DNA from: Stomorhina lunata
Lineage: Eukaryota > Arthropoda > Insecta > Diptera > Rhiniidae
Direction of reading: 5' to 3'
DNA: 64,000 nt
Assembly: GCA_933228675.1 (NCBI GenBank)
Contig: OW121742.1
Span: forward strand, 38,167,255-38,231,254
This document shows positions 24,850 to 35,204 of the stretch, in pieces. Every line of letters starts with the position of its first letter. The stretch's first letter is position 1. The position numbers and the translations under genes were made by a program. Below the pieces are notes generated by a model. The model was given only the letters and a program-made list of their open reading frames with translations. It did not search any database and had not been told where the DNA came from.

Positions 24850-26378
24850 AATGGCTATCTCAAAAACGGCTCTAACGATTTTGATAAAATTTGGTAAGTG
24901 GGTATCTTTTTTGATGTATAGGTCGAAGAAGAAGGGACTTTTGGAACTTTTGCCTCCAAGAGGGTAAAAACGGGTAAAAAGGGGAAAAAATCGAAAACGC
25001 TATATCTCCTAAAGTAATAGGTATAGAAACAAAATTAAAATTACGTTTTAAACAACTATGAAAATAAGTGGACAGGTGTTTGGTACTTTTTTCAAACTAT
25101 GTCCGATAGGGGGTAAAAAAGGGTGAAAATAGTTTTTTGGTACCTTTTTAACCCACTCTTATATTTTAAACTAAAGAATATAGAAAAAAACTTTGTACTG
25201 CAATCAATAGATGTAAAAGAAACATGAAACACGTATTTGGTACTTTTTTGATGTTGGAGCCGAAATGGGTAAAAAAGGGATAAAATGATAACTTAACATC
25301 TCCAAAGTAATATGAATAGGAACATTATACATTATGTTAACTGCACCGAATTCAATTGGCACCAAAAAAGTACCAAATATGCATATGGAACTTTTAGAAA
25401 TTAGGGAATAAAAAGGGGGAAAAATTAGTATTATTTTAAATAAATGAATTTTTGTCTGTATGTATGTTCTTTATAGAATAGTAAACTGTGAATTTGATCA
25501 TGTTATGCTCTTTAGCGAAGATGTTGCGGATAAGCCGGCGAAGGTTTTAAGTTGGTAATACTAATTTCCGTTAGGTGACGCCACTGAAAATTACTAAAAA
25601 TTAATTAAATCGTAAACTGTACATTTGATCATGCTATGATCTTTAGCAAAGTTGTATCGCATGAGCCGGCGAAGGCTTTTTAGTTGGTATAAATAATTTC
25701 CGTCAGGTGGCGCTACTGAAACTTACTCAAAGTCAACTTAATCGTAAGCTGTACATTTAATCACGCTACAATCTTTAGCAAAGTTGTTGCACATGAGCCG
25801 ACGAAGGTTTCTTAGTTGTTATGAAGAAATTTCGACAGGTGGCGCCACTGAAATTAACTCAAAGTCAATTTAATCGTAAGCTGTATATTTAATCATGCTA
25901 TAATCTTCAGCAAAGTTGTTACGGATAAGCCGACGAAGGTTTATTAATTGCAATGACCAAAGTCCAACAGGAGGCGCCACTGAAAATTACTCAAAATGAA
26001 TTAAATCGTAAACTGTGCATTTGATCATGTTATAATCATTCGAAAAGTTGTAACGCATAAGCAGACGAATTTTTCTTAGTTGGTATGAACAACTTTAGGT
26101 GGCGCCACTTAAAACTACTCATAATGAATTAAATCGTAAACTGTGCATTTGATCAGACTATAGTCTTTAGCAAAGTTGTTGCGCATGAGTCGACGGAGGT
26201 TTCTGTTGGTATGAATAATTTCCAAAATTATTAAAATCAGTTAAACTGTAAACTATGCGAACTATGTGTTGGTCGAACAAAATAAACTTTATAAAATAAA
26301 ATATATAAAAACTTTGAAATTCGCATCAAAATGCTTATCATAAAGCTCCGAGCAAGGCTCGGTCAACCAGGTACTATT
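24850..26378 (+). mobile_element. Non-autonomous Helitron-like element, copy 2
   Basis: Same start, body and terminal hairpin (26348-26362) as copy 1, with many point differences. It is about 270 bp longer, mostly because it has six 131-bp modules instead of four. Copy 2 begins within a few bases of the end of copy 1, so the two are a head-to-tail tandem, as Helitron-like elements can form. After its last GGTACTAT the sequence becomes TACTAATACCAAT and is no longer shared, which defines the element end. Confidence 0.6.
25481..26240 (+). repeat. ~131-bp module array inside Helitron-like copy 2 (6 modules)
   Basis: Module starts are near 25481, 25611, 25743, 25875, 26009 and 26137, each with the GTAA(A/G)CTGTACATTT opening and GGTGGCGC(C/T)ACT ending. 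Compared with copy 1, modules have been gained or lost by unequal exchange. Confidence 0.85.
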
Positions 26379-27429
26379 ACTAATACCAATACTAATACTA
26401 ATAATATGTCTTCTCTAAAACTAAGTCTTAGTCTAATTTATATGTAACTCTACCTTTAACGTTGTGCTGTAGCATACCATCTTTTCGATTATCACTTTAT
26501 TTTTCTACTTGTTTACTATAATGGTGTTGGTATTTTCACACATACTCACAGATATTTTAATTATTTTGTTTTTAATAGAAAATCACGCGTCAGCGTCAAG
26601 TGGCCTTAGCAACAGGTGTGTTGAGAGTAAATTAAATGGATAATATACAATATTTGCACGTTGCTTTTTTAATTAAAATATTTTATTATTAGCAAAAGTT
26701 ATTAAGAACAAAATAATAAATAAGTAATAAAATATAATAAATGAAAAAAAGAAGTAGACATCCACACTAACTAACAAACCTAGAAATCCCATCAGTTTGA
26801 GAAGATAGAAATGACTTCTAATTCAGTAAAGATTCTGGTAGTTTCGACAAAGGCATGTTAAAGGGTTCAAAACTGTATTCTCCAAACAGATATGTATGTG
26901 TATTGTGATAATATGTGTTTTCTGACTTTTCGTTTTAGTTCGATATTTGTATGTGTGAGGAATATGTGAAAGTGAAAAGTTATATGTGCCCGTGGACTGG
27001 TTTTTGGAGAAGACCGATCTAGAGTCTTAAACTATGATTATAGTAAGATTAGGTTAAGATTAGATTAAAAGTACCTTAACATATCGGAAACATTTTTAAA
27101 TATAGCAATTTTTTCGAGAACAACTGGGTACATTTGTATATGTATTTGTGTATCTATATGTTTTGTAAGTATATAAGACTTAAAACAGTTATTTATGTAC
27201 TTGATCCAACTTTATGATTGAATGAAATCAATATTGATGTAAAGCTTCATTTTAATTATAAATCAAAGTCTGCAAGAGATTGATTGCATCGCCAGGTCTT
27301 AATGTGACTGATGATTTAGATTGGAAATTAAATATGAAATGAAAATTGTTCTTCATAAAAATGTTGATGAAATTTTTCTAATATGGAAACATTCTATTAC
27401 ACTTATAAATGAATAGAAATTTTAACTTT
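26379..27429. other. Unique spacer with a short CTAATA run
   Basis: A (CTAATA)-like run spans about 26374-26406. No exon or RNA gene could be supported in the remainder, although it is less repetitive than most of the window. Confidence 0.4.
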
Positions 27430-27857
27430 ACTTCCTTTACTTTAGCGAAACAACTCAAAAGCGTTCGCGTTTAAAATTTTCAATACAAATTGTTGTTTTT
27501 TGGGTAATTTCTGACAACTTCGGACTGTTTTGGGAAGTTTGGTTAGAGTACGGAAACAAATATATTATTTAGTCTTTCTTTGCATAATGCACTTCGTTTG
27601 GCTGGCATTTTTTCAACACTAAACCAAGCTGTAAAAATTTGTATCAAAAGATTTCGTGATTCACTTGTTACCCTTTGCTAAATTTATTATATATACTCCT
27701 CAACCACTTCCTAAGAATTTCGAACTATCTCATCATCGTTGACTTTATGCTCAATAAAAATAATATCATGGAACTATAGCAAAGAACATAAAACACTCAT
27801 AATTTGATCACCACACATGGTCAGTCTTTGACATATTAAAACATTTAGTTATGGTCT
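27430..27857 (+). repeat. 428-bp direct repeat, left copy
   Basis: Matches 28988-29415 over its full length with about 19 substitutions and no indel by eye (about 95% identity), at a constant offset of 1558 bp. It contains CTCAAAAGCGTTCGCG and TCATCATCGTTGAC. The ends do not show TG...CA, so a long terminal repeat is not favoured. It is more likely a segmental or mobile repeat of unknown class. Confidence 0.88.
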
Positions 27858-27995
27858 ACAACTTTTTTATTTTTTTTTTTAAAGAGTCTTTTTAAATGAT
27901 TTTTGAATTTTAAGAACTTAAATATTATCTTCTGTAAAAAAAAATTGTAAAACTAACTCACGTTAATGAAAAAATACCATCATGAGTCAACTTTG

Positions 27996-28225
27996 ATTAT
28001 GTAGGGGATGTTGAATACCAAACACGATTCTAATTGGTCTTAACTTGGTAAGCCCAACTTATCTGGGTCATCCTTAATCTCAACTGTGGACACACACCTC
28101 CTCATGGTATCACCCGGTGAGCTAGTTTAACACCCATTAATATTGTGAGTTAACATGTTCCGAGAGTTGTCCCATAAGATCGATAAAAATGGGTTAGGAT
28201 TACGGGCTAGTAACCCTCTCTTGAA
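27996..28225 (+). mobile_element. 5' fragment of the RTE-like LINE, second copy
   Basis: GATGTTGAATACCAAACACG, then ATTGGTCTTAACTTGGTAAG, then TCATCCTTAATCTCAACTG parallel the start of the LINE relic at 1726-1810. Here the segment CACCTCCTCATGGTATCACC is also present, so this copy is fuller in that part. It lies between the two 428-bp direct repeats and ends before any recognisable endonuclease motif. Confidence 0.65.
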
Positions 28226-28671
28226 AAAAAAATACAATGAAGAGGATAAAATTAGAATTGAAATGTCCCACTACCTAATGTTAGAGGAGAATGTCCGAAA
28301 CTTCGATAGAAAGACCAAGTAGACGAACATTTTTCAAAGCTTGGCCTATAAAATTGGAGAATATTCGCACAAGATCGAAATACATGGAATTCTAAAATAT
28401 GCTCAGACTTTGACCTTAACAGGTTGTAACTTTTAAGTAAGTAAGAGTCAATCTTATGTAAAAACTTATACAAAAAAGAAGATTTAAATTGTTTAAGTTT
28501 TAAAATAATTTTAAAAAAGTTTTAAAATAATAACAAAAACTCGTATAAAAATATTTTTCCAAAAATTACAACAAAGCAAAAAAAAGCAGGGAAAATCAAA
28601 GTTATTTTCACATGATTTTGGATCTAAAAATAAAAATTGTTTATATTAATTATAAGCTGCTAAGTTTTCAA
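28226..28671. other. Spacer, no gene seen
   Basis: Holds a 73-codon minus frame (28252-28473) without recognisable motifs, probably part of the LINE-derived or neighbouring relic sequence. Nothing else is supported. Confidence 0.35.
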
Positions 28672-28745
28672 CATATGAAGTAGCTCAGTGGAAGAGTCTC
28701 TGCCTAGCAGTCGGAGGGTCTGGGTTCGAGCCCCCATGGGATCAT
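28672..28745 (+). ncRNA. tRNA-like relic (Ala-like) or tRNA-derived SINE head
   Basis: A good A box (TAGCTCAGTGG, 28681-28691) and B box (GGGTTCGAGCCCC, 28722-28734) lie at tRNA-like spacing. An anticodon-like stem CTCTG/CGGAG encloses CCTAGCAGT, a nine-base loop that includes AGC (Ala). The acceptor ends (about TATGAAG and TGGGATC) do not pair and the T stem has mismatches. A functional tRNA is therefore unlikely; a tRNA pseudogene or SINE head is the better reading. It is followed by an A run and T-rich sequence. Confidence 0.55.
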
Positions 28746-28805
28746 AAAAAAAATTTTGTATTTCGTTTAAAAATATATGTTTTTAATAAAACAACGACAA
28801 AAAAA

Positions 28806-28829
28806 GTTGTTGCTGTTGTTGTTGTTGCT
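28806..28829. repeat. (GTT/GCT)n microsatellite
   Basis: A short run of GTTGTTGCTGTTGTTGTTG shortly after the tRNA-like relic. Confidence 0.75.
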
Positions 28830-28987
28830 TTCAAATTGCTTATCCAAGTCATTACTTTTCTGCAATTGGTAAGTACTTGCCTCCAATGACATCCCCATGT
28901 TAATGTAATGACTTAAACAGCGAATGAGTAAGTAGTTCGTGTTCAATAGTTTAACTCATTATTTGGTAATGAAAAGTTTTACTGGGT

Positions 28988-29415
28988 ACTTCCTTTAGTT
29001 TAATGAAACAACTCAAAAGCGTTCGCGTTCAAAATTTTCAATACAAATTGTTGTTTTTTGGGTAATTTCTGACAACTTCGGACTGTTTTGGGAAGTTTGG
29101 TTAGAGTACGGAAAGAAATATATTATTTAGTCTTTTTTTTCATAACGCACTTCGTTTGGCTGTCATTTTTTCAACACTAAACCAAGCTGTAAAAATTGGT
29201 ATCAAAAGATTTCGAGATTCACTTGTTACTCTTTGCCAAATTTTTTATATATACTCCTCAACCACTTCCTAAGAATTTCGAACTACCTCATCATCGTTGA
29301 CTTCATGCTCAATAAAAATAATATCATGGAACTATAACAAAGAACATAAAACGCTCATAATTTGATCACCACACATGGTCAGTCTTTGACATATTGAAAC
29401 ATTTAGTTATGGTCT
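28988..29415 (+). repeat. 428-bp direct repeat, right copy
   Basis: Partner of 27430-27857 in the same orientation. The two copies enclose about 1.13 kb holding the LINE 5' fragment and the tRNA-like relic. Equal length without indels suggests a fairly recent duplication. Confidence 0.88.
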
Positions 29416-29840
29416 TACATATGTAATTACCATCTTCTTTAAGTTAACCATTAAAAAAGACCACAACTGAACAGTTTGAGGCAAAGAAACCTATTAACAC
29501 ACTTTATGCCACTTCATAACATTTAGTTTAAATACAATATTTTTTTTTCTTTTATGATTTTTGTTTTATTTCTGCTTGTTGCTGTTCTTTGTCTGCTTCT
29601 CCGTCCATCTGTGTGTTTGTTTGTTTTTAATTTTGACAATGTCATAAGTTATCAAAAACATGTTGAAGAACATGTTACAATTTACAACAAAAAGAATAAT
29701 TTCACTTTTGTGTAACTGGGAATATGGCTTTTTTAAGTTTGGGGTCGGTCATACGTGTGTGAGTGTGTGTTTTGGGAGGTCAATGTTGGAAAATATAAGT
29801 GTTGCCAACATGTACTAATAATTCTAAGTTTTTTTCATGA
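29416..29840. other. Spacer, no gene seen
   Basis: T-rich sequence with short GTTTG and GTGTGTGAGTG runs. No coding or RNA feature was supported. Confidence 0.4.
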
Positions 29841-29844
29841 ATCT

Positions 29845-32790
29845 GCAACATGTTGCTAGAGTCTGGCAACATGTTGCAGATTCATGCCTAGCAACATGTT
29901 GTATTTTTAATTAAAAAAACTAAAAATTTTATGGTTTATTAAGTAAGGCATCATTTTTTTAATCAAACTTATAATCAAATCGATAAACTCAGACAACATG
30001 TTGCAAACTTTAAGATTTTTCTTAAATTTTTTTAATTATATGAATTCTTTTTATAGAATACTCAAGTCAAAATTCGAAAATCTCATAATAAATCAATTGG
30101 CTATTTGTCTATAAGTAATGACTGGCAACATGTTGCCAAGGCTAATATATTACTATACACATAAGTTTTAAAGTTCTATAAAAAAGTATTAATTATTAAT
30201 GAAAACTTAGACAAAAAAGTTTAAAATTTCAACAAATCCTACAACATGTTGCTAGAATTTTATAAAAAGTTTAAGATTATGAACTTTTTGTCTTTAAGGA
30301 ACCAAAAATGGTTTTTTAAGTTATCAATAATCAAATATTTCATAAAGAATCATCTAATACCTGGATGGGTTTTTTTAAAGTAATGACTGGCAACATGTTG
30401 CCAATGCATATATATTACTATATTGATGAGTTTTAAAATTCGATAATAAAAAAAGATTGTCATTTTTACCAAATCTTAAAAAATCCTGAAACAAGTTGCT
30501 AGAATTTCTTTGGATGTTGCAGACCATAAACTTTTTGTCTTTAAAAATTTTATGAAATTTTGTTTAAAAAAAGCAAAACAAGTTTTTAAAAATTAAATAC
30601 TTCCTAAACAATCATCTAAAAATTTGATATTTGCCTATGAGTAATGACTAGCAACATGTTGCCAAAGCAAATATATTACTTTACTCATAAGATTTAAAGT
30701 TCTGTAACAAATTCTCAATTATAAACAAAAACTAAGACAAAAAAGCTAAAATAAAAAAATCTTGCAACATGTTGCTAGAATTTTATAAAATGTTGCAGAC
30801 CATGAAGTTGCCGTCATTAAATTTTGAAAAATTAAATATTTCATTAAAAGTCATCTAACATTTGGCTATTTGTCTTAAGAGCAATGACTGGCAACATGTT
30901 GCAAAAGCTAAGATATTACTATACTAATGAGTTTTAAAATTATTTAACGAAGACTCAGTTATTATTGAAAACTTAGAAAAAAGCTTAAAATTTTTAACAA
31001 ATCATGAAAAATCTAGCAAAATGTTGCTAGAATTTATACTAATGAGTTTCAAAATTCTGTAACAAAGACTCAATATTTATTGAAAACTTATAGAAAAGAG
31101 CTTAACATTTTTAACAAACCATGAAATTTATAGCAACATGTTGCTGGAAACTTAAATATAAAAAAGTTATGTATTCAGTTTTTACCTAAAAAAGTAAAGC
31201 AATAATTCTCTAAACCCATGTTGCTGTGCTGAAGCAACAATTAAAATAATTTAAATATGTTTCTAAAGTCCAGCAACATGAGACTGAATCCTTAAGCAAA
31301 TCGGAACAAGAACACTTATTTTTTACAGTGTAGTAATTTTTAATTGAAATTCTGAAAACAGAGCTAAAGGTCTGCAACATGTTGCCTCATTAAATTAACA
31401 TGTTGCAATATTTAATACATATTTTTAAGTGGTTTTTAGACTTTTTATACTTTTTTGGTTTTAGTCTTAGTCGTTAAGGCTTGAAATCTTAAGCAGCATG
31501 TTGCTATAGACAATGAGGCCCTATGCTCCACTGGGAGTCAAGGATAACAGAAGAAGAAGATCTAGCAACATGTTGCTAAAGTATTCAACAGAGTTAACTA
31601 AATCAAAAATAAATCAAAATAAGGCAATTTATTTATATTACACAGTTATCATTTTTGAGTGAAAAATGAAAACTTAAACATCATGTTGCTTGAGTTTACC
31701 AACATGTTGCCTTAATAAAACAGCATGTTGCTAAATTTCTTATTTTTTAACGATTTTAAATAATTTCAATAGAAAATTGTATAATATTTTGCAAAGAAAA
31801 ATAACATTATAAACATTTTTTAATAAGGCAACCTATTTTTCTTATATAGTAACAATATGCTAAAATCTAGCAACATGTTGCCGTAGTAAAAAAATATTTT
31901 GTAAAATTTCTCAAATTTTAGTTATTTTTATTATATAGTTTTTATTTATAAATAATTGAAAACTAAATCATCATGTTGCTAAAATCTAGCAACATGTTGC
32001 CGTAATAAAGCAAAATGTTGCTAAATGTTTATGGGAAATTTCTTAAATTTTAGTTCTTTTTATTATGTAGTAATTATTTTTGAACAATTGAGAACTAAAT
32101 CGTCATGTTGCTAAAATATAGCAACATGTGGACGTAATAAAACAACAAGTTGAAAAATATTAAAAATTTCACTTATTTTCATTTCATTCTTTTCAAATTA
32201 TTGAAGAATAAAATATTATGTTTCTAAAATCTAGCAACATGTTGAAAAATATCTTAAATTTAACTTATTTTTATTCTACAGTCATTTTCTTTTTAAGTAA
32301 GTTATTGAAATTAAATTATCATGTTGCCATAAACTAGCAACGTGTTGGCATAGACTAGCAACATGTTGCCATAGACTTGCAACATGTTGCCATACTAACT
32401 TGTTGCTAAATTTTTCAAAATATTATTCCTAGAAATTTTTATATATATTTTACATATCAGCATTATGTTGCTAAAATTTAGCAACATGTTGCCGTAATAA
32501 AACGAAATGATAAAAAATATCTTAAGTTTAACTTATTTTTATTGTACAGTCATTTTATTGTTAAGTAAGCAATTGAAATTAAAGCATCATATTGCCATAG
32601 GCTAGCAACATGTTGTCATAAGTTAGCAACATGTTGCTATAATAACAATGTAAAATTAAAAAAATAAAATTAAAATTAGGTTACTTATTATACTGTAATA
32701 ATAAGTAAGTGAATGATTTACAACTTAAGCATCATGTTGCTTAAGTTTTGCAATATGTTGCCGTAATAAAAAAACATGTTGCTAAAAGAC
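29845..32790. repeat. Cluster of the 12-bp palindrome GCAACATGTTGC in a degenerate tandem repeat
   Basis: At least 16 perfect copies were counted by eye: 29845, 29866, 30125, 30390, 30651, 30764, 30891, 31133, 31374, 31565, 31870, 31989, 32358, 32379, 32481 and 32626. Many 10-11/12 matches are also present. The left part has a ~240-265-bp period (TAATGACTGGCAACATGTTG at about 30117, 30382, 30643 and 30883). The right part has ~120-130-bp spacing (AAATCTAGCAACATGTTGCC and relatives). The palindrome is better kept than the flanks. It lies 0.5-3.4 kb upstream of the plus-strand gene at 33292. Confidence 0.9.
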
Positions 32791-33291
32791 TTTTTAAAAT
32801 TTTACCTAGAAATTTTTGTGATATTTTGCACAGACAAATGAAAAGCACAAATATTTTGCCTTAAATATAACTTTTTTCATATTAACAATAAGTTGTGTTA
32901 ACGCTGGCAACTCATTTTTTTAAGTGTTTTCAAAAACTTGGTGCGAAGATATCAAGCAACTTTTTTCAAAAAAAGATTCAACTTTTTCCAAACTGAAAAT
33001 CTTTAATTACAGACATTCAATTTAAAAATGCTTCTATGTAGAACAAGAAACAAACATGAAATGTAATGAAAAAAAATGTATTAAAGTAAAAGTTTAAGCC
33101 AAGAAATCCAGAAAGAGTTTTAAAAAAAAGCAGCAGTTGCACTCAAAACTTGGCAAAGAAAAGAAGTGAAATTTTAAATTAAAAATTAAAAAATTAAAAA
33201 AAAAATATAACGAATAATAAAATGATTTTTATAAAATTAATTTTCTAAAGGATTTTGCTTTTTGCTAACAAATATTTCTAAATGCAACATA
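32791..33291. other. 5' flank of the gene at 33292
   Basis: AT-rich and without the palindrome. It probably holds promoter and 5' untranslated sequence of the downstream gene. No TATA box or initiator could be chosen with confidence. Confidence 0.35.
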
Positions 33292-34879
33292 ATGAGGCAT
33301 TTCGAGTGGTTATTGCAACTTTGCTTTATGTGGCATGTTATTAAAACAAACAAAACCCAAAAACCCAAGATGCTGTCAAAAGAAACTATATTTCAATTAC
33401 AAAAATATCCAGCTGTGAATCGAGATGACGATGTCGAGTCGAAAACTCCTGGCTCGGGTGATATTATTAAAAATTTACCAAAAATATGTTACAGCCATGA
33501 GGTGGCAGCCGCTGAGGAATATGATGGGGAAACCTTTAACAAAAACTCCAGTGAAATATTAAAAATTTTCAAAACTATTTGGAAGCATTTGCAACAAAGT
33601 GGTGAATGTGAGCAAATTAAAAGACAACATTTCCTGAACTCTGGCCAAGGTATAGGAAGGCAACAACGTGATTTGGTGGTGGCAAGTGAACGTGAAAGTC
33701 AAGAGCCATTTAATATATTGCAACAATTGAAGTTGGATGTACAAAAGGAAAAGTGGCAGCAACAGGAGGAGAAAAGGAAACAGGAGAAATTAAAGTTGCA
33801 GCAACAGCAAAATATCTTGAGATTTCAACAAATTGTAAAACAGCATTTGGAGCCTCAGGATCTGGGTAAGGCGGGCAAAAAGAAGAAGAAAAAGAAAAAA
33901 AAAGAAGAAGAAAAAGAAGAAACCCTCTAAGGATAAAAAGAGAAAGCGCAAGAAGAAGAAGAAGCCTTATCAGCCATCTTTGCCCGTGCATCCTGCTCAG
34001 ATACTCTTTGCCAGTCCCACACAAAAGCCTAAACCCTATTATCCTCAACACTATAATAATCATAATCAAGATCATGGTCATTATTCTTATGCCTCAACAA
34101 CAAAAAAACCTTATCCTCTACATTCCCTAGTGCCGATTAAGAAAATCAAATATATTTTGCGAAAAAATAGCATCTTCAAGAAAAAGAAAAAGGAATATCT
34201 CAATCACTTGAAACATGTCATCTATCCTTTTGTCAAATTCATTGCATTCTTTACCATCATCAATCCTTTTACTCTGGCCGTCTTTTTGTTCTCACTCGTT
34301 TCGCCGGTTATATTTGGTTTCATTGGCTTTATGGCTTTGAGTTTTCTTGTCAAGCCGGCTCTGCATTTGCTATTTGGTGTCAAGCAAACTGTGAATAGCA
34401 TCAAACGTCGTAAGATGCAGGAGCAACGTAGAAGACAACGTTTACGTGATAGTCGTCGGCCTATAACAATACACAAACACTATTACCAACAGAGACCTGT
34501 AGCGCCACCCAAGCAATCACATCATCACCAGAGTCGTCCTCACCTCAGTTCACCTCCATACCAACTGCATTTCCCTGCTCCACCAATAAACCCATTTATT
34601 AAACGTCCTCCTCCTTTTCTTCCTCCCTCACTTCAACATAACCATTACCTTGGCATTAGTCCACATCCCTACCCATACCCCCACCCCCACCACAATCATC
34701 ATCCACATTCACATCCCGAACATCAAATACAAACATTTAATCCTCTATTGCCTGATGTCAGGCAAAAATTGAAAAAGGACCAACACTACAGGCCCCATCT
34801 CAATGACTACAATGATGAATTCGAAGAGGCTTCAAAGGAGAGGTCGACGGCAACGACACGTGTATTTAAGAGCATTTAA
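33292..34879 (+). CDS. Uncharacterised Lys/Gln/His-rich membrane-associated protein, frameshifted
   Basis: I do not recognise the family. The first frame starts at the ATG at 33292 (context ACATAATG) and stops at 33930. The rest is open in the +1 frame, through a Lys-rich stretch, to the stop at 34877-34879. The switch falls in or near an A9 run at about 33895-33903 inside AAG/AAA codons. If joined there the protein would be about 528 residues. Visible parts are a short hydrophobic N-terminus (WLLQLCFMWHVI, ~6-17), a Gln/Glu/Lys-rich likely coiled coil (~140-190), a poly-Lys tract (~196-220), a hydrophobic block (~309-363, probably two membrane segments around KFIAFFTIINPFTLAVFLF and SLVSPVIFGFIGFMALSFLV), then a His/Pro-rich tail with HPYPYPHPHHNHHPH. 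The frameshift could be an assembly slip, a recent null, or an unspliced junction (GGTAAG lies just upstream). Confidence 0.65.
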
Positions 34880-34902
34880 AATAATTGAATTCAAAATGTA
34901 AA

Positions 34903-34908
34903 AATAAA
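34903..34908 (+). terminator. Polyadenylation signal AATAAA
   Basis: AATAAA lies 24 bp after the stop codon of the gene at 33292-34879. A second AATAAA occurs near 35056. Either could define the 3' end. Confidence 0.5.
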
Positions 34909-35204
34909 AGTACAATACAATTTGTTTCTTGGTCTAAAAATACAAAAACGTATGTAGAGGCTTAAGTTGTGTGATTTAAAAATTGTTTAAAAATATGTTT
35001 AAGTGTTTTGGGTTTGTTTTGTTACTTGTGTCCCAAATTAATTTTTAGTGTCTTAAATAAAAACAAAAAAAATTCTGAAAATTAATTAAATGTAACTTAT
35101 GGTAACTAGGTCAAATAATCTGGGCGAAATATGAAACAGGAAATATAAAATTTAAAGTTTATTTTTCAACGAAATTACTTTTTTTGTAAAACAAGTTAAA
35201 GTCT
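34909..35204. other. 3' flank, no further gene
   Basis: AT-rich sequence between the gene and the ~280-bp tandem repeat. Nothing else is supported. Confidence 0.4.

Noticed and set aside
28672..28745. Functional tRNA-Ala gene
   Set aside because: Acceptor strands do not pair, the T stem has mismatches and the anticodon loop is nine bases.
27430..29415. LTR retrotransposon or TRIM
   Set aside because: Direct repeats are present but there are no TG...CA ends, primer-binding site, polypurine tract or coding sequence.
29800..32800. CRISPR-like array based on regularly recurring palindromic repeats
   Set aside because: Spacing is irregular, the spacers are themselves degenerate repeats, there are no cas genes, and the context is eukaryotic.
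33559..34476. Three minus-strand frames (33559-33762, 33710-34081, 34222-34476)
   Set aside because: They are shadows of the plus-strand gene at 33292-34879, which has better composition and context.
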